A stretch of 58,334 nt of DNA from Microbacteriaceae bacterium (GTDB taxonomy: Bacteria > Actinomycetota > Actinomycetes > Actinomycetales > Microbacteriaceae): contig JAHEGA010000001.1 in the NCBI GenBank assembly GCA_024639925.1, positions 1 to 58,334 of the forward strand. Reading direction: 5' to 3'. The notes below the pieces were generated by a model that searched no databases, had not been told where the DNA came from, and worked only from the letters and a program-made list of their open reading frames with translations. The position numbers were made by a program, and so were the translations under genes. This document shows positions 44,101 to 51,936 of this stretch, in pieces (the first letter of the stretch is position 1; the number at the start of each line of letters is the position of its first letter).

Positions 44101-44616
44101 AGACGAGAAGCACTGTGGGCAGCGGGTCATCTTGCCTCAGAGCACCCACAGTACCTTCCGCACACCAGCACGGCGGTGGAATTGCCGCTTTTTGAGGAGC
44201 TTTCTGCTCAGGAACGTATGGCGACAGATCGCCTGTTCACCGGAGTATCCCCAGGAGACCACCCCCTGAGATATTTACGTTCTTCCTTGAGCCAACGAGG
44301 AGTCGGTTCTGTCGCGGACATGACCGTGTTAGAACCTGGCCGCAGGGTCTGGGTGGCGGGAATAGTCACTCACCGACAGAGACCTGCCACCGCGATGGGT
44401 GTCACGTTTATGAACCTGGAAGACGAAACAGGGCTTGTCAACGTCGTGTGCAGCGTGGGTTTGTGGAAACGACACCGAGTGATGCTGCGAGAAAGCGGCG
44501 CCCTGATTATTCGAGGCTTGCTCCAGCGCAGCCCCGAAAACGTCGTATCGATTGTTGCCGATGACGCGGAGCGGCTACCGCTCGGGGTGCCCGATACGGC
44601 GCGAAACTTTCGTTAG
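41185..44616 (+). CDS. dnaE2: Error-prone DNA polymerase DnaE2 (ImuC)
   Basis: A 1143-residue C-family polymerase for translesion synthesis. The PHP domain begins about residue 56 (YAELHAHSSFSFLDG), after an N-terminal Pro/His-rich extension. Catalytic aspartates 459 and 461 are in EPDIDVDFE, followed by RRREEVIQYVFGRYG. The C-terminal OB fold (RRVWVAGIVTHRQRP ... FMNLEDETG) is intact. It should replicate past lesions with ImuB as clamp adaptor. ATG overlaps the imuB stop. Its stop overlaps that of the SpoU gene by 4 nt. Confidence 0.93.
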   Translation: MGWSNPPIPWSEHEKLLRDASRPGNTVPEGADGGDSPAWSAHRHPYRAPVGQHSPEEGVPYAELHAHSSFSFLDGVSSPEKLVERAAALGLTGMGLSDHNGFYGAVRFAEAAAAHRMPTVLGAEITLGTSDSRWGAPDPEGTHLLALARGAEGYHRLSSALTDAHLATEDKGTMTADLDALADRAEGHWMILTGCRKGAVRQPLAHHRMPSALEQERSEAALLMLVDRFGSDNVVVELFDHQAPLDSAHNHFLADLAQRHHLPTVVTGLVHYATAAEADMSQAMAAVRARTSMDALHSWLPASPAGYLRSGAEQLKRFPRYVDAVTRSADIAKELAFSLKKVSPGLPRSVCPEGHTPMSYLRQIIDEAVPRRYPQATPAVWERIEKELTLIETKDFAGYFLIVYDIVRFARSRGILCQGRGSAANSAICFLLDITAVDSIYYNLPFERFLSALRDEEPDIDVDFESRRREEVIQYVFGRYGRLQAAQVATVIEYRAKSAVRDMARALGYSPGQQDALSRQIERSSALRNADENTIPSQVSDLAARTLKAPRHTGIHSGGMVLTDRPISEVVPIERARMKDRTVLQWDKDDCEWMGLVKFDLLGLGILEAIRDTFDLATTHLGETWELATLPRDEAGVYDMLCRADSIGVFQVESRAQMGLLPRLQPRRFYDLAIQIAMIRPGPIQGGAVHPFVRRKAGLEPVEYPHPALEECLERTLGVPIFQEQLMQIAMTVGGCTGEDADLLRRAMGSKRGLERIESLRETLFAGMAESGLDDDTAQRVYRMIQAFAAFGFAESHSLAFALLVYASAWQKLHYPALFLAGLLRAQPMGFYSAASLVSDAERHGVEVRAPSVQYSEVEASVEAVADPTQTAVSPTGLDTCLVYDQPTPSQVFDPQGIDPTTTHRRDAHLATRMGLASVRGLGSETASRIVAARAEGGAFANASDLARRVGLTTAQTEALASAGALEDCGMSRREALWAAGHLASEHPQYLPHTSTAVELPLFEELSAQERMATDRLFTGVSPGDHPLRYLRSSLSQRGVGSVADMTVLEPGRRVWVAGIVTHRQRPATAMGVTFMNLEDETGLVNVVCSVGLWKRHRVMLRESGALIIRGLLQRSPENVVSIVADDAERLPLGVPDTARNFR

Positions 44617-45425
44617 CGAAGCGCCCACAGCGCCACCGCACTCGCGGCGGCAACATTCAGCGAATCCACCCCGTGAGTCATGGGAATACAGACCACGGAG
44701 TCCGCACTAGCCACTGCCTCAGCGCTCAGCCCCTCACCTTCGGTGCCCAATACGATCGCCAGGCGGTCGTGGGTTTCGGCGGCCATGTCCTCCAGCGAGC
44801 GAGCTCCCTCTTCGAGGGCAAATGCCGCGACATGAAAACCCGCAGCTCGGAGAGGTTCGCGCCAGTTATCGAATGAGGTGGCTCTGGTCCACGGCACCTG
44901 CATCACTGTGCCCATGCTGACCCTCACCGATCGCCGGTAGAGCGGGTCTGCGCACGAGGGTGAGACGATCACAGCATCGGCTCCTAAGCCCGCAACCGAC
45001 CGGAACACCGCACCCACGTTGGTGTGATCCACGATGTTTTCCAACACCACCACTCTGCGCGCGCCCTTCACGAGGCTCGCGACGTCCGGGAGTGTGGGGC
45101 GTGTCATGCTCGCGAGAGTTCCGCGGTGAACGTGAAAGCCGGTGAGCTGTTCGACTATCGCGGCAGAGCCCACGTACACCGGGATCTCGGCGAGGGCAGC
45201 CTCATGGTTAGCCTCGAGATCGCGCAGTGGGGTGACCCACTGCTCGGTGGTAATGATGGACCGAGGATGATGCCCAGCACCGAGCGCGCGGCTCAAGACT
45301 TTGAGCGACTCCGCGATGTAGAGGCCTTCTGCGGGCTCTCGCACACTGCGCAGGGCGACATCCGTGAGACCGGTGTAATCCTTGAGGGCAACGTCATCAA
45401 GAGTGTCTAAAGTCAGCCACTGCAC
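44613..45425 (-). CDS. SpoU/TrmH family RNA 2'-O-methyltransferase
   Basis: A 270-residue SPOUT methyltransferase with an N-terminal substrate-binding domain (about residues 1-105) and the knotted catalytic domain carrying all three motifs: ENIVDHTNVGAVFRSVAGLG, VLGTEGEGLS and IPMTHGVDSLNVAAASAVAL. It methylates ribose in rRNA or tRNA; the target is not predictable. GTG 45425 is preferred over ATG 45497 because AAGGG lies 6 nt upstream and the extra 24 residues are atypical. Confidence 0.88.
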   Translation of the reverse strand: MQWLTLDTLDDVALKDYTGLTDVALRSVREPAEGLYIAESLKVLSRALGAGHHPRSIITTEQWVTPLRDLEANHEAALAEIPVYVGSAAIVEQLTGFHVHRGTLASMTRPTLPDVASLVKGARRVVVLENIVDHTNVGAVFRSVAGLGADAVIVSPSCADPLYRRSVRVSMGTVMQVPWTRATSFDNWREPLRAAGFHVAAFALEEGARSLEDMAAETHDRLAIVLGTEGEGLSAEAVASADSVVCIPMTHGVDSLNVAAASAVALWALR

Positions 45426-45470
45426 AGGAAACCCTTCGGTGTCGGAAACATGATGGAAAAGAACCGGCGA

Positions 45471-45476
45471 TACGCT
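45471..45476 (+). promoter_or_regulatory. Probable -10 box of the sirtuin gene
   Basis: TACGCT, with a leader of about 26 nt that contains AAGGAG 8 nt before ATG 45509. Confidence 0.3.
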
Positions 45477-45508
45477 CCAGAGTACGCACTTGCCCAAGGA
45501 GTCACCGC

Positions 45509-46357
45509 ATGACCGTTATGGACCTACCGGCGCCTGCCGTGGCGCCTGAGGTCGCCCAGGCGGCGTCAGTGCTCGGCGACAAGCAGGTAGCGGTGCTTAC
45601 GGGCGCGGGAATTTCGACGGATTCTGGTATCCCCGACTATCGGGGCGAGGGCGCGCCGAAAGGTCACCCGATGTCGTTTCGTGATTTTCTTGGCTCACAT
45701 TCTCATCGTCAGCGTTACTGGCTCGGTTCTCATCTGGGGTGGTCACGGTTTTCTGAGGCGCTCCCTAATGCGGGGCATCTCGCGATTGCTCGAGGTGAGG
45801 ATCACGGGGTCTTCAGTGGAGTTGTGACCCAGAACGTGGATGCACTTCATCACAAAGCAGGCTCCAGCCGGGTTGTCGACCTCCACGGGCGACTCGATCG
45901 TGTCCGCTGTATTCACTGCAACCAGGCCTACGCGAGAAGTTTTATCGCCGAGGTACTCGAACAGGCCAACCCGTGGGTGGCGAGCCTGGTGATCACCGGA
46001 GCCACGCGGCCCGATGGGGATGTCGACGTCGAACAAGTGGCGGACATGGTGGTGCCCTCGTGCCCCAACTGCGGTGGCGTGGTAAAACCCGAGGTCGTGT
46101 TTTTTGGTGAGTTTGTCCCCCCGACCGTGTTCGAACAGGCCGCAGCGGTCGTCAGTCGCTCGGACGCCCTGCTGGTAGCGGGATCGTCGCTCGTGGTGAA
46201 TACCGGGATGAGGCTTGTTGCGCTCGCCCACAAGCAGAAAAAGCCCATTGTCGTAGTGAATAGAGGCGACACCAAGGCTGACAGATTGGCATCGGTTAGG
46301 ATTGAGGGTGGAGCTTCGGAAACGCTGGAACAGCTTGTCCATCTTCTGAGCCGCTAA
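45509..46357 (+). CDS. Sir2-family NAD-dependent protein deacylase
   Basis: A 282-residue sirtuin that removes acyl groups from lysines using NAD. The NAD loop TGAGISTDSGIPDYRG (residues 31-46), QNVDALH (109-114), catalytic His126 and the zinc cysteines 134, 137, 185 and 188 are all present. Possible targets include acetyl-CoA synthetase, but no acetylation partner gene is adjacent. ATG 45509 with AAGGAG. It starts a short rightward run. Confidence 0.92.
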   Translation: MTVMDLPAPAVAPEVAQAASVLGDKQVAVLTGAGISTDSGIPDYRGEGAPKGHPMSFRDFLGSHSHRQRYWLGSHLGWSRFSEALPNAGHLAIARGEDHGVFSGVVTQNVDALHHKAGSSRVVDLHGRLDRVRCIHCNQAYARSFIAEVLEQANPWVASLVITGATRPDGDVDVEQVADMVVPSCPNCGGVVKPEVVFFGEFVPPTVFEQAAAVVSRSDALLVAGSSLVVNTGMRLVALAHKQKKPIVVVNRGDTKADRLASVRIEGGASETLEQLVHLLSR

Positions 46358-46393
46358 CTTTCAAGTCAGGGCGTGTAGCGCCCAAGGAGTGTT

Positions 46394-47035
46394 ATGACCC
46401 GCTTTTTTCTCGTGCGCCACGGAGAAACGGAATGGAATCGCGTCCGCCGAATTCAGGGTGTGTCCGATATCCCTCTGAACGTCACGGGACGCTCTCAGGC
46501 CGCGGCACTGGGCAACATTCTGTCCCAGCACCGGTTTGACCTGATTGTGTCCTCGCCGCTGTCCCGGGCCATGGAAACAGCAACGATTGTTGCCCGACGA
46601 CTAGGCATGCCCACCCCTCTGGCTATCCCTGATCTGATTGAGCGCAACTACGGCGAGGCGGAAGGTTCAAACGGGCAGGATTTGGATGCTCGTTACCCCA
46701 ATGGCGCTGAAATCCCGGGCCGCGAACCACGTGAGGACGTCACCAAGCGAGTCGTCCGGACTATGGCGGATCTGGCAGTCCGCCACCCTGAGGCTGACAT
46801 TATTGCGGTCTGCCATGGAGCTGTTATCCGATCTGTGGTCGAATATGCAGCTCCGGGGCTTCACAAAGAACCCATCAGCAACTGTTCCGTGCACAGCTTT
46901 TCTCACGTCGCCGGCAGCCTCGAGCTCGTCGCGTTTGATGACCCGATGGAGGTGCAGTCGCACACCCTCGCCGAGGAGGAATGGGTCGACCAAAACCCCG
47001 CGGAAGCGCGGGAAGAAGCGCGAAGCGCTCTCTAG
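46394..47035 (+). CDS. Histidine phosphatase family protein
   Basis: A 213-residue phosphoglycerate-mutase-like phosphatase. The catalytic RHGET motif is at residues 8-12 (LVRHGETEWN), SSPLSRAMETA near 53-63, and the second histidine is in VCHGAV. Substrates of this family range from phosphoglycerate to alpha-ribazole phosphate and cannot be chosen here. AAGGAG lies before ATG 46394. The C-terminal 25 residues are acidic. Confidence 0.88.
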   Translation: MTRFFLVRHGETEWNRVRRIQGVSDIPLNVTGRSQAAALGNILSQHRFDLIVSSPLSRAMETATIVARRLGMPTPLAIPDLIERNYGEAEGSNGQDLDARYPNGAEIPGREPREDVTKRVVRTMADLAVRHPEADIIAVCHGAVIRSVVEYAAPGLHKEPISNCSVHSFSHVAGSLELVAFDDPMEVQSHTLAEEEWVDQNPAEAREEARSAL

Positions 47036-47064
47036 TAGCCCCAGCGTTGCCGCTGCCCGGGCCG

Positions 47065-47070
47065 TACACT
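47065..47070 (+). promoter_or_regulatory. Probable -10 box of treS
   Basis: TACACT, 33 nt before ATG 47104; AGGAG lies in the leader at 47095-47099. Confidence 0.3.
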
Positions 47071-47103
47071 GGGCGGGCAGCATTTTCCCCACTCAGGAGC
47101 CTC

Positions 47104-48825
47104 ATGGACTTTGCACTGCCCTACTCACGACGCGGGCTCGAGCACGATGCCCAGTGGTATCGCCGTGCGGTGTTCTACGAGGTGATGGTGCGGGCCTTCT
47201 ACGACTCTGACGGCGACGGTGTGGGCGACATTCCTGGCCTGATCAGCAAGCTCGACTACCTCGAGTGGCTGGGAGTGGATGCGTTGTGGTTGCCGCCGTT
47301 CTACGCCTCTCCACTGCGAGACGGCGGGTATGACGTGTCCGACTTTATGACCGTGTTGCCAGAATTTGGCACAGTGGATGATTTCCAGGAGCTCGTGGCC
47401 CAGGCACACGCCAGAAACATGCGGATTGTCATGGATTTACCGCTAAACCACACCAGCGACCAACACCCGTGGTTCCAGGAATCTCGATCGGATCCCGAGG
47501 GCCCTTATGGCGACTACTACGTGTGGTCGGACACGGACAAAATTCGCGAACAGATCCGGGTGATTTTCACTGACACGGAGGATTCGAACTGGGCGTTTGA
47601 TGCTGAGCGCCGACAGTTTTTCTTCCACCGGTTCTTTTCCCATCAACCAGACCTCAACTACCACCATCCTCGAGTGCACGAGGAAATGAGAGAGGTCGCC
47701 CGCTTCTGGCTTTCGATGGGGGTCGATGGCTTCCGGTTAGACGCCATCCCCTATCTCTACGAGTCCGATGAGGGCACAGGCGAGAGCGAACCCGAGACCC
47801 ATGAATTCCTCCGGAGCTTTCGGGCGTTCCTGGATAATGAGTTCCCCGGTCGAGTGCTCATTGCCGAGGCAAACCAGTGGCCGCAAGAGGTTGCGGAGTA
47901 CCTCGGCACAGAGGACGCTCCGGAGTGCCACATGGCCTTTGACTTTCCGATCATGCCGAGAATCTTCTATTCGTTGCGCTCGCAGCGGGCAGAGGGCCTC
48001 GCTGAAGTTCTCTCGGAGACCACAGCGGTCCCAGATGGCGCTGCGTGGGGTGTCTTCCTCAGAAACCACGATGAGTTGACTCTTGAAATGGTGACCGAGG
48101 AAGAGAAGCAAGCTCTTTATGGTTGGTACGCCTATGACCCGAGGATGCGTGTCAACGTCGGTATCCGACGACGACTTGCGCCTCTGTTAGATAACTCCCG
48201 AAGCGAGCTCCAGCTTGCTCACGCGCTGTTGCTGTCCCTGCCCGGCAGCCCTTTCCTTTACTACGGCGACGAAATCGGAATGGGCGACAATATCTGGCTG
48301 GAGGACCGTGATAGCTCGCGGACGCCCATGCAGTGGACTCCTGATCGAAACGCTGGATTCTCTGCGGCCGACCCGGGCAAGTTGTACTTGCCGGTTGTGC
48401 AGTCACTGGCATATCACTACAGCGCCTCGAACGTCGAGACCCAACTGGCGCAGGGCACGTCCTTGTTGCATTGGGTCCGCAACCTCGTCCACTTGAGGAA
48501 AGAGCACCCAGTGTTCGGAGTGGGCTCGCTCACGGTCGTTCCCACCGACAATCCCTCCGTATTGGCGTTCCTTCGTGATATGCCTGCTGAGGAATGCAAA
48601 CCGGGGGAAGCCCCAGAGACGCTGTTATGTGTCTACTCATTTGCACACCAACCAGTTGCCGTGAATCTGACTCTTCCGGAGTCTTTCCGGGCCAACAAAG
48701 TGACAGAAATTACCGGTGGCGGCGCGTTTCCCGCTCCCAGCGAACAGGGCCAGCTGACGCTCACCCTCCCACCACAGGGTTTCTATTGGCTTGCGTTGGC
48801 AGGAATCAAGGCGTCAGTGGCGTGA
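47104..48825 (+). CDS. treS: Trehalose synthase-like GH13 enzyme (TreS)
   Basis: A 573-residue alpha-amylase-superfamily protein that matches trehalose synthases, which interconvert maltose and trehalose. Catalytic residues: nucleophile Asp213 (DGFRLDAIPYL), acid Glu255 (LIAEANQW) and Asp323 (RNHDELT). YYGDEIGMGDN and RTPMQWTPDRNAGFS are typical of TreS. ATG 47104 with AGGAG is preferred over a frame from 46981 that overlaps the phosphatase. No maltokinase gene follows, unlike many relatives. glgC is 1.9 kb downstream. Confidence 0.9.
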   Translation: MDFALPYSRRGLEHDAQWYRRAVFYEVMVRAFYDSDGDGVGDIPGLISKLDYLEWLGVDALWLPPFYASPLRDGGYDVSDFMTVLPEFGTVDDFQELVAQAHARNMRIVMDLPLNHTSDQHPWFQESRSDPEGPYGDYYVWSDTDKIREQIRVIFTDTEDSNWAFDAERRQFFFHRFFSHQPDLNYHHPRVHEEMREVARFWLSMGVDGFRLDAIPYLYESDEGTGESEPETHEFLRSFRAFLDNEFPGRVLIAEANQWPQEVAEYLGTEDAPECHMAFDFPIMPRIFYSLRSQRAEGLAEVLSETTAVPDGAAWGVFLRNHDELTLEMVTEEEKQALYGWYAYDPRMRVNVGIRRRLAPLLDNSRSELQLAHALLLSLPGSPFLYYGDEIGMGDNIWLEDRDSSRTPMQWTPDRNAGFSAADPGKLYLPVVQSLAYHYSASNVETQLAQGTSLLHWVRNLVHLRKEHPVFGVGSLTVVPTDNPSVLAFLRDMPAEECKPGEAPETLLCVYSFAHQPVAVNLTLPESFRANKVTEITGGGAFPAPSEQGQLTLTLPPQGFYWLALAGIKASVA

Positions 48826-48827
48826 CC

Positions 48828-48839
48828 TAGGCTGGCCTT
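48828..48839 (+). promoter_or_regulatory. Leaderless promoter of the exonuclease gene
   Basis: TAGGCT (48828-48833), 6 nt before ATG 48840. Confidence 0.45.
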
Positions 48840-49529
48840 ATGGGCCACTGGAGCGACTCGTTAGCCGTATTTGACACTGAGACCACGGGGATCGATACCC
48901 GTTTCTCTCGAATTGTCACCGCCTATGTCGGCCTTATTGACGCATCCGGAGGGGTGACAGAGTCTGCGGAGTGGCTCATTAACCCTGGGGTAGAAATCCC
49001 GGAGGCTGCCACCGCCGTCCACGGAATCAGTACTCAGTACGCCCGAGAGTACGGTGAGGAGCCCTCTGGCGCGGTTGCAGCCATAGCGGCGACTCTGGGA
49101 CAGTACTTTGAACGTGGCATCCCTGTCGTTGCTTACAACGCGTCCTATGATTTTTCAATACTTCATCACGAAATGATTCGCCACGGTCATGATCCGATCA
49201 CGAGCCCCCGGCCGATTGTTGACCCACTGGTGATCGACCGTGCTGTCGACCGCTACCGCCGGGGAAAGCGGACCCTACAAATGGCAACAGCCCACTACAT
49301 GGTGTCGTTTGACGACGCCCACACCGCCGATGCAGATGCTGTGGCCGCAGGCCGGGTGGCCCAAGCGATCGTCCGCGCCCATGCCGACGCTCTTCCCCAG
49401 ACGGCACAGGAGCTCCATGACCAGCAAATCGTCTGGTCAGAAGAGTGGGCAGAGAATTTTCAGGCGTTTCGACGCGGACGCGGCGAACCTGGTTTCACCG
49501 CAAGCGGTGAATGGCCGGTGCGGACCTAG
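48840..49529 (+). CDS. DnaQ-like 3'-5' exonuclease
   Basis: A 229-residue DEDDh exonuclease of the DNA polymerase III epsilon type. Catalytic residues are Asp12 and Glu14 (FDTETTG), Asp104 (NASYDFSILHHE), His161 and Asp166 (HTADAD). It could proofread for a DnaE polymerase or act in repair; there is no clear clamp-binding motif. Actinobacterial DnaE1 often proofreads with its own PHP domain, so the partner is uncertain. Its stop abuts that of rpmE2. Confidence 0.88.
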   Translation: MGHWSDSLAVFDTETTGIDTRFSRIVTAYVGLIDASGGVTESAEWLINPGVEIPEAATAVHGISTQYAREYGEEPSGAVAAIAATLGQYFERGIPVVAYNASYDFSILHHEMIRHGHDPITSPRPIVDPLVIDRAVDRYRRGKRTLQMATAHYMVSFDDAHTADADAVAAGRVAQAIVRAHADALPQTAQELHDQQIVWSEEWAENFQAFRRGRGEPGFTASGEWPVRT

Positions 49530-49781
49530 TTACTGACCGAAGTTCTTGAAGCGCTGGTTGAACTTCTCCACACGACCAGCAGAGTCGAGGATGCGCTGCT
49601 TGCCGGTGTAGAACGGGTGGGATGCACTAGAGATTTCAACGTCGATCACAGGGTAGGTGTTCCCGTCTTCCCACTCCATGGTCTTGTCGCTGGTCGCGGT
49701 GGAGCGGGTGAGAAAAGTCTCCCCCGAGGTGAGGTCACGGAACACGATCGGTGCGTATTCGGGGTGAATATCAGTCTTCAT
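49530..49781 (-). CDS. rpmE2: 50S ribosomal protein L31 type B
   Basis: An 83-residue L31 of the zinc-free B type: it begins MKTDIHPEYAPIVFRD, has no cysteine, and ends FNQRFKNFG. ATG 49781 has AAAGGA upstream. In other actinobacteria the B form can be Zur-regulated; no Zur-like palindrome was seen in the 70 nt before it, so it may be the housekeeping L31. Confidence 0.95.
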   Translation of the reverse strand: MKTDIHPEYAPIVFRDLTSGETFLTRSTATSDKTMEWEDGNTYPVIDVEISSASHPFYTGKQRILDSAGRVEKFNQRFKNFGQ

Positions 49782-49850
49782 GGCAAATCCTTTGTCAAAC
49801 CGAGGCCAGCGAATCAGAATTCTGGCGAAGCTCCGACTTTACCAGGAAAA

Positions 49851-50633
49851 TCACAATGCTGTGGCGTGAAAACGTCCATCATTCTGGGTAACCGAAAGTG
49901 GGCGCCCAAATGCATCCGAGAGCACGGCCCCGGTGAGCGTGTCCTCTAGGGGTCCCTGAGCGACGACCTCTCCCCCAGCGATCACCAAGAGATGGGTGAA
50001 GCCCGGGGGAATTTCTTCGACGTGGTGCGTCACCATCACCATGGCGGGCGAGGATTCTTCGCTGGCAAAATGGTCCAGCATTTCAATGACGTCTTCGCGA
50101 GCACCCACATCCAAGCTGCCCGCAGGCTCATCGAGGAGCAACACCTCCGGGTCCGTCATCACTGCCCTGGCAATTTGCACCCGTTTGCGCTCGCCATCAG
50201 ACAGTGTTGCGATTCGCGCATCTGCGAGTTCGCCGAGATTCCACTCGTCCAAGACCCGCTTAGCGCGACGAATGTCGATATCTTCGTACTCTTCCCGCCA
50301 TCGCCCGGTCACCCCGTAAGCAGCGGTCAGGATGATGTTGAGCACTGTTTCGTTCGGGGGGATTCGCTTGGCCATATCGCTCGAAGCAAAACCCACACGA
50401 GGCCTCAGCTCAAAAACATCCGTGGTGCCGAGCTTTTCTCCCAACACGGTGACACTCCCACTGGTGGGATGAACAAAAGACGCCAGCAAACTCAAGAGTG
50501 TTGTCTTCCCGGCACCGTTGGGGCCCACGATCACCCAGCGTTGCGAGGAATCGATCTCCCAGTCGATGTGGGAGAGGATGCTCTTCCCTTCTCTCACGAC
50601 ACTGACGTCGTCGAAAGAAGCAATCTGGGGCAT
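49851..50633 (-). CDS. Orphan ABC transporter ATP-binding protein
   Basis: A 260-residue single ABC ATPase domain. Walker A is GPNGAGKTT (about residues 38-46), the signature is LSDGERKRVQIARA instead of LSGGQ, Walker B VLLLDEPAGSLD, and the switch His is in MVTHHVEEIPPG. The last feature and the degenerate signature resemble ModF-like ATPases. No membrane partner is nearby, so it may serve a distant permease or a non-transport role. It is divergent from glgC. Confidence 0.85.
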   Translation of the reverse strand: MPQIASFDDVSVVREGKSILSHIDWEIDSSQRWVIVGPNGAGKTTLLSLLASFVHPTSGSVTVLGEKLGTTDVFELRPRVGFASSDMAKRIPPNETVLNIILTAAYGVTGRWREEYEDIDIRRAKRVLDEWNLGELADARIATLSDGERKRVQIARAVMTDPEVLLLDEPAGSLDVGAREDVIEMLDHFASEESSPAMVMVTHHVEEIPPGFTHLLVIAGGEVVAQGPLEDTLTGAVLSDAFGRPLSVTQNDGRFHATAL

Positions 50634-50682
50634 AGTTCCCCCAGACTACTGCACGCCTTCCGACCAGCAGGAGGCTTTCCAC

Positions 50683-50694
50683 TACGCTGAAAAC
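50683..50694 (+). promoter_or_regulatory. Leaderless promoter of glgC-serB
   Basis: TACGCT (50683-50688), 6 nt before GTG 50695; no ribosome binding site close to the start. Confidence 0.45.
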
Positions 50695-51936
50695 GTGACC
50701 CAGACTAAAGCGTTTGGAATTGTTCTTGCCGGAGGTGAGGGCAAGCGACTGATGCCCTTGACAGCGGACCGTGCGAAGCCCGCCGTCCCCTTTGCCGGTC
50801 ATTACCGCCTGGTCGATTTCGCGATTTCCAACCTGATTAATTCGAGTCTTCGGCAGGTCGTTGTTCTCACCCAGTACAAATCCCATTCGCTTGATCGGCA
50901 TGTGTCCCAAATGTGGCGTCTCAGTGGCATGCTGAATGCTTATGTGGCGTCGGTTCCGGCCCAGCAGCGGTTGGGCAAGCGGTGGTTTGCCGGGTCCGCA
51001 GATGCCATTTTCCAGAGCCTGAATCTCATCGGCGACGAGAAACCAGACATTGTTGTCGTTGTGGGAGCAGACCACGTCTATCGCATGGACTTTCAGCAAA
51101 TGATCGATGCGCACCTTGAGAGTGGTGCGGGTGTCACGGTCGCTGGAATACGCCAGCCCCGCGAGCTGTCTGATCAGTTCGGCGTGATCACCACGGATTC
51201 CGGCGATTCTTCGCGAATAAAGGCCTTCACGGAAAAGCCCACAGATCCCGAGGGTCTCGCTGACTCGCCTGATGAAGTGTTGGCGTCCATGGGCAACTAC
51301 GTGTTCACCACGGAAGCTCTTGTGGACGCCGTCCGAGCAGATGCCAAGGATGTCGAATCTGATCACGACATGGGCGGTGACATCATTCCCGCGTTTGTAG
51401 AGCGTGGAGAAGCATTCGTCTATGACCTGAACCGCAACACGATTCCTGGCGCGCGAAAGACCGATCGTTTTTATTGGCGCGATGTCGGGACAATCGACGC
51501 GTTTTTCGACGCCCATCAGGATCTCATTTCGATTGACCCTGCCTTCAACTTGTTCAACGCGGAATGGCCTATCTATTCGCAGCAATGGAACTCCCCACCC
51601 GCCAAGTTTGTTCAAGACCAACACGGCAACCCCGGGTCACTCTCTGAATCGACGGTGTCACTGGGCTGTTATGTGGTGGGCGCTTCTGTGCTGCGCAGTG
51701 TTTTGGGTCCTTGGGTCAAGATCGACTCCGGCGCTACAGTCGAGGATTCCATCCTGTTTGAGAGAGTCGTCGTGGGCGCGGGAGCCAAAATTGCTCGGGC
51801 AATCCTTGACAAGAATGTTGTGGTGGAGCCAGGCGCTCATGTCGGAATTGATCCTGTGGCCGACCGGGAACGGGGTTTTACGCTGTCGGAGGGCGGCGTC
51901 ACCGTCGTGGAGAAGGGCACCGTGGTTCGAGCGTGA
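50695..51936 (+). CDS. glgC: Glucose-1-phosphate adenylyltransferase
   Basis: Makes ADP-glucose for glycogen or GlgE-type glucan synthesis; 413 residues. The nucleotide-binding motif GIVLAGGEGKRLMPLTADRAKP, the substrate site AFTEKP, and DQFGVITTD are present, with a C-terminal left-handed beta-helix (from about residue 300). GTG 50695 is chosen because the longer frame from 50518 overlaps the divergent ABC gene. No glgA is adjacent. serB overlaps its stop by 4 nt. Confidence 0.94.
   Translation: MTQTKAFGIVLAGGEGKRLMPLTADRAKPAVPFAGHYRLVDFAISNLINSSLRQVVVLTQYKSHSLDRHVSQMWRLSGMLNAYVASVPAQQRLGKRWFAGSADAIFQSLNLIGDEKPDIVVVVGADHVYRMDFQQMIDAHLESGAGVTVAGIRQPRELSDQFGVITTDSGDSSRIKAFTEKPTDPEGLADSPDEVLASMGNYVFTTEALVDAVRADAKDVESDHDMGGDIIPAFVERGEAFVYDLNRNTIPGARKTDRFYWRDVGTIDAFFDAHQDLISIDPAFNLFNAEWPIYSQQWNSPPAKFVQDQHGNPGSLSESTVSLGCYVVGASVLRSVLGPWVKIDSGATVEDSILFERVVVGAGAKIARAILDKNVVVEPGAHVGIDPVADRERGFTLSEGGVTVVEKGTVVRA

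Noticed and set aside
46129..46136. GTTCGAAC inside the sirtuin gene as a LexA site
   Set aside because: It lacks the 4-nt spacer of the TCGAAC-N4-GTTCGA consensus and lies within a coding region.
49782..49850. Zur operator before rpmE2
   Set aside because: No TGAnAATnATTnTCA-like palindrome could be found in the gap.
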